A stretch of 58,329 bases of DNA, taken from contig DAOQSN010000034.1 in NCBI GenBank assembly GCA_035356615.1, positions 1-58,329 of the forward strand, written 5' to 3'. The notes under the pieces are model-generated. The model worked only from the letters and a program-made list of their open reading frames with translations. It made no database searches and was not told the origin of the DNA. Position numbers and translations under genes: made by a program. Each line of letters begins with the position of its first letter. Position 1 is the first letter of the stretch. Source of the DNA: JAKQDH01 sp029558835 (GTDB lineage Bacteria; Planctomycetota; Phycisphaerae; UBA1845). Shown here piece by piece: positions 1 to 8,149 of the stretch.

Positions 1-60
1 TGCCGCAGCACATGCCCACCCCCGCCTGCGGCGGGTGAGGGCATGGCACCCACGCTAAAC
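1..60. repeat. REP-like palindrome, CATGC...GCATGGCACCCA type
   Basis: CATGCCC at 11-17 pairs with GGGCATG at 39-45, and CCCGC at 21-25 pairs with GCGGG at 31-35. The palindrome is followed by GCACCCACGC. A second member of the same family is at 36412-36447, again followed by a GGCACCCA run. Just downstream, at 68-86, lies a half-copy of the CTCCC..GGGAG family seen elsewhere in the window. No gene is seen before 136. Confidence 0.6.
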
Positions 61-135
61 ACGTACCTCCCAGGGGGAGAGGGGTTTCGTTGGCGGCTCT
101 CACAAGAAGGGGGAGCGGCGTTCTGTTGCAGCCTC

Positions 136-549
136 TCACACGGGACGAAACGGGTCGGCGTCGGCCGCACTGACGAAAGCGTCCAGGCCGGGGCATGCGG
201 CCGACAACCGGCGGGCCAAGCTCGGGAGAACCGGCCGCTCGCTCGCCCAGTGGCCGAGGGCGATGGCGGTGCAGCCCTTACGCAGGATGGTCAGCGCGTC
301 GTGATGGCGAATCTCGCCGGTGACGATCACGTCGTACGGCGCTCTCGCCGCACGCACGGGCAGGTTGGCGGCTGAACCAACGGCCACGACGGCGCGCGTC
401 ACGATGTGGTCCGGCCCGCCGACCAGTTGCACGACCGTCGCTCCCGCGCGGGCGACCCGGGAGGCAACAGCGTAGCGACGTTGAGGACAACGGGGCCGCT
501 GCGTCCCACCTCCTCGTGGGGAGTGACGCTGCCCGCAGCACGGGCTCAC
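136..549 (-). pseudogene. NIF3-like (GTP cyclohydrolase I type 2 family) protein, C-terminal remnant
   Basis: The last 90 or so residues match the C-terminal part of NIF3/YqfO proteins, which bind a di-metal centre and form hexamers. The diagnostic string VTGEIRHHDA is followed by LGHWASERPVL. Full-length members have about 250-370 residues; here only 137 codons are open. The first 35 or so residues are arginine- and proline-rich and look like no known domain. The frame opens with a GTG overlapping the TGA of the upstream hydrolase gene (549-546). The N-terminal metal-binding half is therefore missing, most simply by deletion. A translationally coupled short protein is possible but less likely. 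Confidence 0.6.
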
Positions 550-1307
550 ACCGTCAACATGTCCGAAACGTGGTAACGGGACGCGAGATAGACCGGATAG
601 TCGCGACCCGTGGCCGTCTGCAGGGCATCAAGCGCAAGGTCAGGAAGGTTGTTCTCCTCGCTCAGGTGGGCGGCCGCCACCCAGTGTGGGCGGTGCCGGC
701 CGCAATGCCGCAGCAACTCGGCCGCCTCGTCGTTGGACAGGTGACCATGCGGCCCGCGAATCCGCGCCTTGAGCTGCGGCGGGTAGGGACCGTTGTCCAA
801 CAGGTCGGGATCGTAGTTGCATTCGAGGTAGGCCGCGTCCACGGACCTCAGCAAGGGCAGCAGCCCGGCGAAGGGGTGGCCCAGGTCGGTGAGGATGGCC
901 AGCCGCTTGCCTTCGTGCTCGATGATGAACCCCACGCCGTCGGCCGCGTCGTGCGGCGTGGGCACGGTGTGCACGCCCACCGCTCCGAAGCTCAACGTAT
1001 CGCCGGACGTGAAGGGACGCACGTCGTGCACTTTGCCCAGACTGCACCACAGGGCCGCCCGCGTCCTGGGCGTGATGTAGATCGGCAGGCCGAACTTGCG
1101 CTGATAGACCCCGGCACAGCGCACGTGGTCGTTGTGGTCGTGCGAGATGAGCAGGGCGTCCACCCGCCGGATGTCCCGGTCGTGCTCCGCCAGACGCTTC
1201 TGGGCCTGAAGACCGCTGATGCCGGCGTCAAACAGCAGGGCAACGCCGCCCGCCTCGACGTAGATGGCGTTGCCGTTCGAGCCTGACTGCAGCGAACAGG
1301 TAAGCAT
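546..1307 (-). CDS. MBL-fold metallohydrolase, YycJ/WalJ-like
   Basis: This 253-residue protein has the metallo-beta-lactamase fold. The N-terminal SGSNGNAIYVEA string is typical of the YycJ/WalJ subgroup. The metal-binding motif is SHDHNDHV at about residues 60-67, and further ligands lie in TDLGHP and the GPHGHLSND stretch. WalJ-type proteins are thought to be DNA exonucleases or phosphodiesterases; the substrate here is not known. The start ATG at 1307 was chosen because the domain begins there; the open frame extends to 1502 but that part is low-complexity. The stop overlaps the NIF3 remnant downstream. It is transcribed divergently from the glycosyltransferase at 1441. Confidence 0.85.
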   Translation of the reverse strand: MLTCSLQSGSNGNAIYVEAGGVALLFDAGISGLQAQKRLAEHDRDIRRVDALLISHDHNDHVRCAGVYQRKFGLPIYITPRTRAALWCSLGKVHDVRPFTSGDTLSFGAVGVHTVPTPHDAADGVGFIIEHEGKRLAILTDLGHPFAGLLPLLRSVDAAYLECNYDPDLLDNGPYPPQLKARIRGPHGHLSNDEAAELLRHCGRHRPHWVAAAHLSEENNLPDLALDALQTATGRDYPVYLASRYHVSDMLTV

Positions 1308-1440
1308 AATGCGCCCCAGGACGCTCGCCTTCGGACGGTCAGCATACCGCCGCCGGGGGCGGCGGTCCAACCCCCGGACAGCGTGCCCCCGGAGCTCCCG
1401 GTTGTGGCGACTCGCGTGTCGCACGCGTAGGATGGTAGCG

Positions 1441-3231
1441 ATGCCTCCACTTGACCCCCAACACGCCGCTCGGCCTGCCACCCGACCGTGGCACGCAACC
1501 AACTTGCCCGTCGCGGTCGTCCTGACCGTGGCGGCGGTCGTGCTGGTGCTGTTTCGCCTGCATGCGTTCGCGGTGCCGCTGGAGACCGACGAAGGTAACT
1601 ACGCCTACATCGGGGAGCGGTTGCTGCGCGGCGGTTCCCTTTACGTGGACGTGTGGGACCATCAGCCCTTCGGCGTGTTCGCGTTGTTTGCCGGGGCGAT
1701 TGCGATGCTGGGCGACGAGCCGTGGGTCTTCCGCCTCCTGGCGCTGGTGTTCTCGCTGGGTTCGTTGGGGCTGGTGTTCGCGTTGACGTGGCGGGTCACC
1801 GGCGCTCGGGCAGCGGCAGCCGGCGCGGCCCTGCTGTTCGCGTTGGCCAGTGCCGACCCCGGCACGGCCGGTGAGGGGTGCAACCGCGAGATCTACATGA
1901 ACACGCTGATCCTCGCGGCCTGGGTGCTCGCGTTGGCCCCGCGGGGACGATGGGCGTGGAACCTCATAGCGGCCGGTGTCCTGCTTGGCGTTGCGTCGAC
2001 GCTCAAGACGATCGTCGCTGCGCATTGGGCATGCCTGGCCGTGTACGTCCTCGGGTTCGCTGCCACCCCTCCCCGCCCCCGCCGGGAGGGGTCCGGGGAG
2101 GGTGTCACCGCCGCTGCATCCCCCCTTCCCCTGACCTCTCCTTCGATTGGGGGAGGGGGCCTGTCCGGCATCCTGCCGCCCTCTGCCCGCGTCGCCGGTC
2201 GAATACGCGAGGCGGCGGCGGCGCTGCTGGCGTTCAGCGTTGGGCCGGCCTTGATCTGGGCGGGCACGTTCGCCTACTACGCACTCACGGGGCGATTCGG
2301 CTTGTTCTTCGATGCCGTCTTTCTCTGCAATCTCAGCTACAGCGCCGGTCAAAGCGGGTTGCTGGGGCGCTTCGCCCAGTTCTTCAACACGCCGCGGCAC
2401 CCGTTTATTTTCGCCAGCGCAATGGCCTTGTGGGTCGGGGGTCTGGGCGGCGTGGGAGTGCTGCTGCTGTCGGCGCTGCTGCGCAAGCGGCAGGAAGCCT
2501 GGGGCCTCATCCTGCTCGTGGTCGCCAATTACCTCGCCATCTGCCTGCCTGTGCACTTCTGGCCCCACTACTACTACTTGATGATCCCCGCGCTGGCGGT
2601 GGCCGTGGGAGCCGGCCTGCAGCACGCGGCTGATCTCATCGAGCACCACTGCCCGCGCCTTCCGGGTGGCCCAGCCTTGGTGGCGTTCGGCGGCGGCGGC
2701 TTCTTTCTGCTCTGGCTGCTGGCGACGCAGTATGCCCACTACCTCGCGCAGCCCCCCTTCGGCATCACCGCCCCCCGCTACAACTCGCGTGACTTCTGGG
2801 GCAGGGCCCACGGGCTCAACGTCGCGCAGGTGACGGAGCCGCAGGACGAGGTCTTCGTCTACGGCAACGAAGCCCAGATCTACTACTACGCGGGGCGCCG
2901 CTGCGCCTCGCGTTTCACCATGATCACCGGACTGAGCGCAGGCTACCGCGGCGCCGAACACCGGCGAGCCATCCTCATGGAGGAGTTGCGCGCCCGCCCG
3001 CCGCGACTGATCCTGGTGCTTTTCGACCAGCCGCCGTTCGAGGAGTGGACGACGTTCCTTCATGAGCAATACGACGAGCCGATCGGCTGGGACTTCCATG
3101 ATCTGACCGGCGAGTTGATTATGTTCGTGCTGGCGCGCCGAGACGCCCCCGTGCCCAACATCGACTGGAACTGGGACCGCTCGGAAGTGGGCGGTTGGTT
3201 CCTGGAGCGTCGCCGGCGGCCGGCTCCGTGA
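1441..3231 (+). CDS. PMT/ArnT-like glycosyltransferase (GT39-type), polytopic
   Basis: This 596-residue integral membrane protein begins with a transmembrane helix. The loop that follows contains ETDEGNYAYIGERLLRGG, the acidic DE-containing first-loop signature of GT-C enzymes that transfer sugars from polyprenyl-phosphate donors. About ten hydrophobic segments follow, then a soluble tail with a YGNEAQIYYYAGR-type sequence common in this family. The start at 1441 has AGGA eight bases upstream; an in-frame ATG at 1432 is possible. About 35 codons (2062-2165) are a repeat inserted in frame. The acceptor is unknown; cell-envelope glycan or protein glycosylation is inferred. Confidence 0.8.
   Translation: MPPLDPQHAARPATRPWHATNLPVAVVLTVAAVVLVLFRLHAFAVPLETDEGNYAYIGERLLRGGSLYVDVWDHQPFGVFALFAGAIAMLGDEPWVFRLLALVFSLGSLGLVFALTWRVTGARAAAAGAALLFALASADPGTAGEGCNREIYMNTLILAAWVLALAPRGRWAWNLIAAGVLLGVASTLKTIVAAHWACLAVYVLGFAATPPRPRREGSGEGVTAAASPLPLTSPSIGGGGLSGILPPSARVAGRIREAAAALLAFSVGPALIWAGTFAYYALTGRFGLFFDAVFLCNLSYSAGQSGLLGRFAQFFNTPRHPFIFASAMALWVGGLGGVGVLLLSALLRKRQEAWGLILLVVANYLAICLPVHFWPHYYYLMIPALAVAVGAGLQHAADLIEHHCPRLPGGPALVAFGGGGFFLLWLLATQYAHYLAQPPFGITAPRYNSRDFWGRAHGLNVAQVTEPQDEVFVYGNEAQIYYYAGRRCASRFTMITGLSAGYRGAEHRRAILMEELRARPPRLILVLFDQPPFEEWTTFLHEQYDEPIGWDFHDLTGELIMFVLARRDAPVPNIDWNWDRSEVGGWFLERRRRPAP
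2062..2165 (+). repeat. CCTCTCCC-type REP palindromes inside the glycosyltransferase gene
   Basis: Two adjacent palindromes (GCCCCCGCC..GGGAGGGGTCC and CTCTCC..GGGGGAGG) match the intergenic family at 8969, 10117, 27583, 43724 and 43857. They are read in frame as a Pro/Gly/Arg-rich segment between two membrane helices, at about residues 207-242. Confidence 0.6.
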
Positions 3232-3281
3232 TCCCGGCAGGCCAACCAGGGGAGTGAACGCTTATCGACGCGGTCCTGGCC

Positions 3282-4115
3282 ATGAAGAACACCGACTCCA
3301 GCCCTGCCGCTACTCTGGACCTGCACCGGTTACGGGCGACCCTGCGGACGTCTCGGATCGGCCGGCAGGTTGTGCGCCTGCCGGAGACGACCAGCACGAA
3401 CGACGAGGCTTGGGCGGTGGCGGCCGCGCTGGGACCCGCCGCTGCGGACGGCCTGGTTGTGCTCACCGACCGCCAGACGACCGGGCGGGGCCGACTGGGC
3501 CGCACGTGGCATTCACCGCGAGGCGCCAGCGTGCTGCTCAGCGTGCTGCTGCATGATCCGGCGCACCGACTCAGCGGCGGCCGGCTGGCCCTGCTGAGCG
3601 CCGTGGCCGCTTGCGACGCCGTAACGGCCACCACTGACGTGCACCCACGCATCAAGTGGCCCAACGACCTCGTCGTCGGGCAGCGCAAGCTGGCGGGCAT
3701 TCTGATCGAGTGCCGCCGCGATGGGGACGCCTCGATCACGTTCGTCCTTGGCATCGGCATCAACTGTCTGCAGCAGCGGGGCCATTTCGAGGGCGAACTG
3801 ACCGGCCGGGCCACGTCGCTGGAGCTGGAGAGCCGCCAGCCGATCGACCGGACGGCCGTCGCCGCCGCCCTGCTCAACGCCCTGGAGCGACAACTGCTGG
3901 CACTCGAGGCCGGGGCGACCGAGGAACTGCGCCGGGCCTGGCTCGCCCGTGCCGAACCCCTGAGCCAGCCGATCCGCTTGCAGCAGGACGGCAAGCTCTA
4001 CGAAGGCTGCACGCTGGACGTGGACCCCGAGGCCGGCCTGCTCGTGCAACTTACCGAGGGCGGCATCCGCCTCTTCGACGCGGCCGATACCACGGTCTTG
4101 CCGCCCGCACCGTAG
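3282..4115 (+). CDS. birA: biotin--[acetyl-CoA-carboxylase] ligase
   Basis: This 277-residue enzyme makes biotinyl-5'-AMP and transfers biotin to the carrier-protein lysine of acetyl-CoA carboxylase. It shows the class signature: biotinyl-AMP loop GRGRLGRTWHSP near residue 68, KWPNDL near 125, and GIGINC near 156. It then ends with the small C-terminal beta domain. There is no N-terminal winged helix-turn-helix, so it should be a group I enzyme without the repressor role of E. coli BirA. The gene lies 50 bp after the glycosyltransferase and 150 bp before the next gene, same strand. No clear Shine-Dalgarno precedes the ATG, so the start is the least certain part. Confidence 0.92.
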   Translation: MKNTDSSPAATLDLHRLRATLRTSRIGRQVVRLPETTSTNDEAWAVAAALGPAAADGLVVLTDRQTTGRGRLGRTWHSPRGASVLLSVLLHDPAHRLSGGRLALLSAVAACDAVTATTDVHPRIKWPNDLVVGQRKLAGILIECRRDGDASITFVLGIGINCLQQRGHFEGELTGRATSLELESRQPIDRTAVAAALLNALERQLLALEAGATEELRRAWLARAEPLSQPIRLQQDGKLYEGCTLDVDPEAGLLVQLTEGGIRLFDAADTTVLPPAP

Positions 4116-4265
4116 TCCCGCATGTCCGGGCCGCCTCTCCGCCTCCAACGCCAGGCGGACGCAACGGGTGTGCGGAAGTCGCGACAGGCGGCCGGACGAC
4201 CCCGGGCCAAGCCTCTTGACTCGGCGGCGTTCCTGAGTACCGACAGGCGGGCGCAAGGTGCTCAA

Positions 4266-5867
4266 ATGTCCACCAGGATCAGACGGCGAACAGCAAGCCG
4301 CCGAAAGGGGCAAGCGCGCGGGCGACGCGCGAGCTTCAATGGCTCGCCGCGCGCACGTCTGACGCTGCGCGCTGCCGTCACGGCCGGGCGGGCGGAACTG
4401 AACCGCGCTGCCCTGGTCGCCGGGCTGCTGGGGGCGACCGTGGCGTGGGTCCTTCGCGGCCTGGACGCCCAGCACGGACCACGCTTCGGTCAGACCGCCG
4501 CCGCCCACGGGGCCATCCTGATGGGGGCCCTGGTTCCACTGGCGTTGGGAATCCGCGTTCCCCAGCGTTTCGCCGCCTGGCTGTGCACGGCCGCGTGGCA
4601 ACGCTTCCTCGAGCGCGGCCGAGGTCGCCCGGCCGTGCCCACCTGGATCGACCCAACCTGGGACGAGCGCCCCCTGCGCTGGTCCGCGCTGGCGATCATC
4701 ACGCTCCTTGCCGGCGTGACCATCGCCCTACTGCCGCTCCTCGGGCTCGTCGTCGCTCAGGTCTACCAGGCCATGATGACGCACTTCCTCTGGCTTCCCG
4801 CGACGCTCGGCATGCTCCAGGCAGCGACGGTGGCGAGCGCGGCACTGGTGCCGCTGGGCGCGCTCGGAGTGGCCGTCACCATGACCCACCGCCTCGACAC
4901 CCGGGCCGGCCGCTGGAACCTGCGGGCCACGGGCTGGATGCTGGTCGGCGCAGCCTGCGGGAGCGCCGCCGCTGAGGCGGTGGCGGGCAGGTACACGCAT
5001 CCGGACCCGCTGACCATCGCCGCCGCCCTGCCGGTGCTGGCCGTTTCCCTCATCAGCATCCTCGCGGAAGGTGCCGGCACCGACGCTGGACGGACCCTGC
5101 GCCGACCGGAGCCGCCGGAAGCGCCCAGCGTCAGCGACCGCTGGCCCGCGGTCCTGCGGAGTGGAGTGGTGGCGGCCACCGGCGCCGGCGTGCTGGCGCT
5201 CAGCGTGTGGTTGCACGAACTGGAATCATCTGCTCTCGCCCGATGCGCGCCTCTGCCGTTGCTCGTGTCCGCCCTGGGCGCCGGCACATTGCTGGCCGCC
5301 TGGGTCCCCCGGGCTGGCGGCTCGATGGGCTCGTTTGGGGTGGCCTGCGCGGTAGCCGGAACGCTGGTGGGTGCGGTGACCGGCGGCGGGTTATGGTGGC
5401 GAGTCCTTAGCCCGGGTGATGTGAGCTGCGCGGCCCTAGCAGCATTGTGGGCAGCCCTCGCCTGCACGGGGTTCGCGGTCGGCACCGGCGTGCGGACCGT
5501 GCTGTGCCGGGTGGCTAACCGCTCCACCGTGGGGACCGTCCTGTTGACGCGCATCGTCGTGCTGGGCGGCCTGACCACCTGGGTGGTCGGACCGCTGGCG
5601 GAACACTGGCTCGGTCAGACCGGAGCGGTCGCCCTGGCTGCCTTGGCACTGCTGGCCACCGGCGGGATTCAGATCATCTACGAACCGGACTACACCCCCC
5701 GGGCACGGGCAGCGCGCCTCGGTGCGGTCTTCGCCGCCATCGTGAGCATCACCCTGTTGCTGCGCTATGCCCCACCCGGCCGGCGGCAAGCCACCGTCGC
5801 CGAACCTTATCGCACCCCGCAGGCCTCGCCCCTCAGTAACCCGCTTGCCGCCCCCCAGGGCCGGTGA
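4266..5867 (+). CDS. polytopic membrane protein of unknown function
   Basis: This 533-residue protein is not recognised. It starts with a very basic cytoplasmic segment (MSTRIRRRTASRRKGQ), followed by roughly ten to twelve hydrophobic segments separated by short loops. The tail is proline- and glutamine-rich. The frame is open from 4122, but AAGGTG sits just before the ATG at 4266 and the sequence before that is low-complexity. It follows birA on the same strand and precedes the pseudopilin gene. It could be a transporter-like or scaffold protein; no catalytic motif is visible. Confidence 0.65.
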   Translation: MSTRIRRRTASRRKGQARGRRASFNGSPRARLTLRAAVTAGRAELNRAALVAGLLGATVAWVLRGLDAQHGPRFGQTAAAHGAILMGALVPLALGIRVPQRFAAWLCTAAWQRFLERGRGRPAVPTWIDPTWDERPLRWSALAIITLLAGVTIALLPLLGLVVAQVYQAMMTHFLWLPATLGMLQAATVASAALVPLGALGVAVTMTHRLDTRAGRWNLRATGWMLVGAACGSAAAEAVAGRYTHPDPLTIAAALPVLAVSLISILAEGAGTDAGRTLRRPEPPEAPSVSDRWPAVLRSGVVAATGAGVLALSVWLHELESSALARCAPLPLLVSALGAGTLLAAWVPRAGGSMGSFGVACAVAGTLVGAVTGGGLWWRVLSPGDVSCAALAALWAALACTGFAVGTGVRTVLCRVANRSTVGTVLLTRIVVLGGLTTWVVGPLAEHWLGQTGAVALAALALLATGGIQIIYEPDYTPRARAARLGAVFAAIVSITLLLRYAPPGRRQATVAEPYRTPQASPLSNPLAAPQGR

Positions 5868-5986
5868 TCGCCGGGAAGGCGCATCTCAAGCCGGTCGCGT
5901 CTTGCCACGATATCACCAGGGGCTCCGCGCTGGCCCGACGGCCGGGCTGCGCGCGGCGGGCCCCCACGGCAGGCGGGCAACACACC

Positions 5987-6436
5987 ATGACGCGACATAC
6001 AGGCGGCAGACCGGTACGCGGCTTTACGCTCATCGAGGTGCTGATGGTGGTCTTCATTCTGGCCATTCTTGGCGCCCTGGTGATCCCGCAGTTCGCCGGC
6101 GCCGGGGACGACGCCAAGCTCAACGCGTTGAAGGCCGACCTGCAGATGGTCCGCAGCCAGCTTGAGCTCTATCGCCTGCACCACAACGGCCAGTACCCCA
6201 CGAGCGCCGCCCTGTTTCCCAACCAGATGACCCTATTCACCGACGTCAGCCACACCACCTCCGCCACCAAGACGGCCACGTGCGTCTTCGGCCCCTACCT
6301 CATGGAGGTCCCGACCAACCCCTTCACCGACACCAACGACGTCACCACAGGTGCCGCCGCGAAGACGAAGGCCTGGTACTACAACCCCGCCAACGGCGAG
6401 TTTCGCACCAACGACACCGTCCACGACGGGCTGTAG
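5987..6436 (+). CDS. type II secretion pseudopilin, GspG-like
   Basis: This 149-residue protein has a class III prepilin leader. The basic stretch ending VRG is followed by FTLIEVLMVV, so cleavage is expected after Gly12 and the mature chain would have Glu at position 5. The hydrophobic helix continues to about residue 35. The sequence then follows the GspG pattern (LNALKADLQMVRSQLELYR, then NGQYP), with a C-terminal WYYNPANGEF similar to major pseudopilins. No other secretion gene is nearby, so it is an orphan. The start at 5987 was chosen to give a short leader and has AGGCGG upstream; the open frame reaches 5864. Confidence 0.85.
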   Translation: MTRHTGGRPVRGFTLIEVLMVVFILAILGALVIPQFAGAGDDAKLNALKADLQMVRSQLELYRLHHNGQYPTSAALFPNQMTLFTDVSHTTSATKTATCVFGPYLMEVPTNPFTDTNDVTTGAAAKTKAWYYNPANGEFRTNDTVHDGL

Positions 6437-6474
6437 CGAAGCGCCGCCGTGCGGCGGATTCCCCGACCGACGCC

Positions 6475-6502
6475 TTGACAGAACGAACTCCGGGACTACA
6501 TT
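6475..6502 (+). promoter_or_regulatory. candidate sigma70-type promoter for tRNA-Ile
   Basis: TTGACA at 6475-6480, a 16-base spacer, then TACATT at 6497-6502. The predicted start is near 6509, about 86 bases before the tRNA. Confidence 0.5.
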
Positions 6503-6594
6503 CCCATGAGCTAAGCCGCCCTTGGCAAGCAGTGTGGCTGTAAAAATACATGCCACAGCAGCATTGATGCCGAGTTCACGGCACCGGCATCGAG

Positions 6595-6668
6595 GGGCTC
6601 ATAGCTCAGTTGGCTAGAGCGCGTCGCTGATAACGACGAGGTCCCAGGTTCGAGTCCTGGTGGGCCCA
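6595..6668 (+). tRNA. tRNA-Ile (anticodon GAU)
   Basis: The full cloverleaf can be drawn. The acceptor stem pairs GGGCTCA with TGGGCCC. The D arm contains AGCTCAGTTGG. The anticodon stem CGTCG/CGACG encloses the loop CTGATAA, giving anticodon GAT. The T arm contains GGTTCGAGTCC. The discriminator is A at 6668. CCA is not encoded. It stands alone rather than inside an rRNA operon. Confidence 0.97.
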
Positions 6669-6692
6669 ATCCTCTCGACGGGGGTGTTCCGC

Positions 6693-6776
6693 ATGACTTG
6701 GGATGCTGTTTTACTCGTGCTTGTCGGTGCGCTGGCGCTGACGTTCATATTGCGTCTCCGCGGCGGCGGCACCTGA
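6693..6776 (+). CDS. possible 27-residue single-pass membrane peptide
   Basis: A short frame starts 25 bases after the tRNA. It encodes MTWDAVLLVLVGALALTFIL, then a basic RLRGGGT end. It is one clean transmembrane helix with a positive C-terminus, like many real bacterial small membrane proteins. The sequence just before the ATG (GGGGGTGTTCCGC) gives a weak ribosome site. It could be cotranscribed with the tRNA. Chance cannot be excluded at this length. Confidence 0.3.
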   Translation: MTWDAVLLVLVGALALTFILRLRGGGT

Positions 6777-7366
6777 GGGCCGCAGAAGAAGTGCTAGGCG
6801 TGCCCTAGTCTCACTGCCCCGCGACCGTACACCACCCACCCGACGATCGGCCTCGTGACCATCGGCAGCGCTTCAGCAGCGCCGAACTGAACCTGCCATC
6901 CCGTCAGCACCCCGTTAAAGCAGCGCCGGCCTCCGTAGTCGACATAGTCGGAGAAGTGGCCGCGAGAATCGTATGTCGGCCACGGGGCTCTACCTGCCGG
7001 CAGGCGGAGCCGACACTACGGAGCGTCGCGCACCGGTCCGCTGCGCGGTGCCTGCCGCGACATGACATCACGCAGGGTGCACGCCGGCGTGACGCGCCGC
7101 CGCCACACGCGGGAATCGGCGGCTGTCCCATTCACCAAGCGCCCACCACAAGCCGCGCCCGCTTTCTGCACCCGCAGGCGTCGGCGTACGTGACAGGTTT
7201 CAACAGTCAACAGCGGTCCCCATAAGTGCGGCCGGCGGAGCGACTTACATCGAGGAAGCGAGGTTCACCGAGGACCGTACCGGCATTTCGGCTCGGAAAC
7301 CGGGGTCGGCACTCTACCATGTTTGAAGTTTGGGCGTGCCGAAGGTCCAACAGAAGGAGGCAGGAC
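6777..7366. other. gap with no convincing gene
   Basis: No protein-like frame is seen. At 6975-7020 there is a GTCGGCCACGGGG...GAGCCGACACTACG palindrome of the GGCCGACGCTAC family. Confidence 0.5.
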
Positions 7367-7840
7367 ATGGCCAACAGAGTCCCCACGACTCCCCCTGGGT
7401 TTCATACCGTGACCCCGGCGCTCGTTGTCAAGGATGCTGACAAGGCGATTGCGTTCTACAAGCAGGCCTTCGCGGCCGAGGAGATCATGTGCATGCGCTC
7501 GCCGGAAGGCCGCGTCATGCACGCCGAGTTGATGATCGGCGACTCGCCGATCATGCTCGGCGGCGAGTGGCCCGACATGGGGATGAAGGCGCCGTTGCCG
7601 AACCATTATTCGGGCGGGCTGCACGTGTACGGGACGGACGTGGATAAGGCGTACCAGCGCGCGATCAACGCCGGCTGCACCCCGGTCATGCCGCCGACGG
7701 ACATGTTCTGGGGCGACCGCTACGCCAAGGTTCTCGACCCGTTCGGGCACCAGTGGGGCCTGGCCACGCACATCGAGGAGGTCTCCCCCGAGGAGTGCGC
7801 TCGCCGCGCCGCGGCCTGGAAGCCGGGCAGTTGCTCCTGA
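7367..7840 (+). CDS. VOC-family (glyoxalase/PhnB-like) protein
   Basis: This 157-residue protein belongs to the vicinal oxygen chelate superfamily, PhnB-like branch. It contains two beta-alpha-beta-beta-beta modules: the first begins TPALVVKDADKAIAFYKQAF and the second begins near GGLHVYGTDVDKAYQRA. It ends with KVLDPFGHQWGLATH, the usual hallmark. Members include bleomycin-resistance-like and glyoxalase-like proteins; the substrate cannot be predicted. A strong ribosome site (AGAAGGAGG) lies six bases before the ATG, so the start is well supported although the frame is open from 7226. Confidence 0.88.
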   Translation: MANRVPTTPPGFHTVTPALVVKDADKAIAFYKQAFAAEEIMCMRSPEGRVMHAELMIGDSPIMLGGEWPDMGMKAPLPNHYSGGLHVYGTDVDKAYQRAINAGCTPVMPPTDMFWGDRYAKVLDPFGHQWGLATHIEEVSPEECARRAAAWKPGSCS

Positions 7841-7980
7841 CGAGCGCGGGGGCCCGGCGGGGGCCGTTTCGCAGCGAGTCGGGACCGACCCGCACGCCGC
7901 CCTCGGTCTGGTCTGCTGCCGCCGGCGTCGTCGCGGCGACAACGGCACTCGTGGATTCCTTGGGCCAGGGCGGGCAACCG

Positions 7981-8136
7981 GAAACGGGGACGCAGCTAGT
8001 TTTAGCCCTAGCGTGTGTTCTCCCCAGCCGCTGTCCTTCACCGCCGGGCTTCTGAACGCAGCGTGTCCAGCAGACCCCGCGGCAACACCGCTCGCTGCTG
8101 CCAGAGGGCGTCAAAAACTAGCTGCGTCCCCGTTTC
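7981..8136. mobile_element. MITE-like element with perfect 23-bp terminal inverted repeats
   Basis: The 23 bases at 7981-8003 (starting GAAACGGGGACG) are the exact reverse complement of 8114-8136. They enclose 110 bp with no open frame. There is no obvious target-site duplication. The element sits between the convergent ends of the VOC gene and the methyltransferase gene. This is the form of a non-autonomous element or a paired REP; no transposase is in the window. Confidence 0.7.
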
Positions 8137-8149
8137 TCAGGCCCGGCCC

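Noticed and set aside
516..1286. 256-residue plus-strand frame
   Set aside because: It is the antisense of the MBL hydrolase, whose motifs are clear; high GC keeps the reverse frame open.
1339..3099. 586-residue minus-strand frame
   Set aside because: It is antisense to the glycosyltransferase and has only Arg/Gln/Gly-rich sequence.
6956..7225. 89-residue plus-strand frame
   Set aside because: It runs through a palindromic repeat and has no ribosome site or domain.
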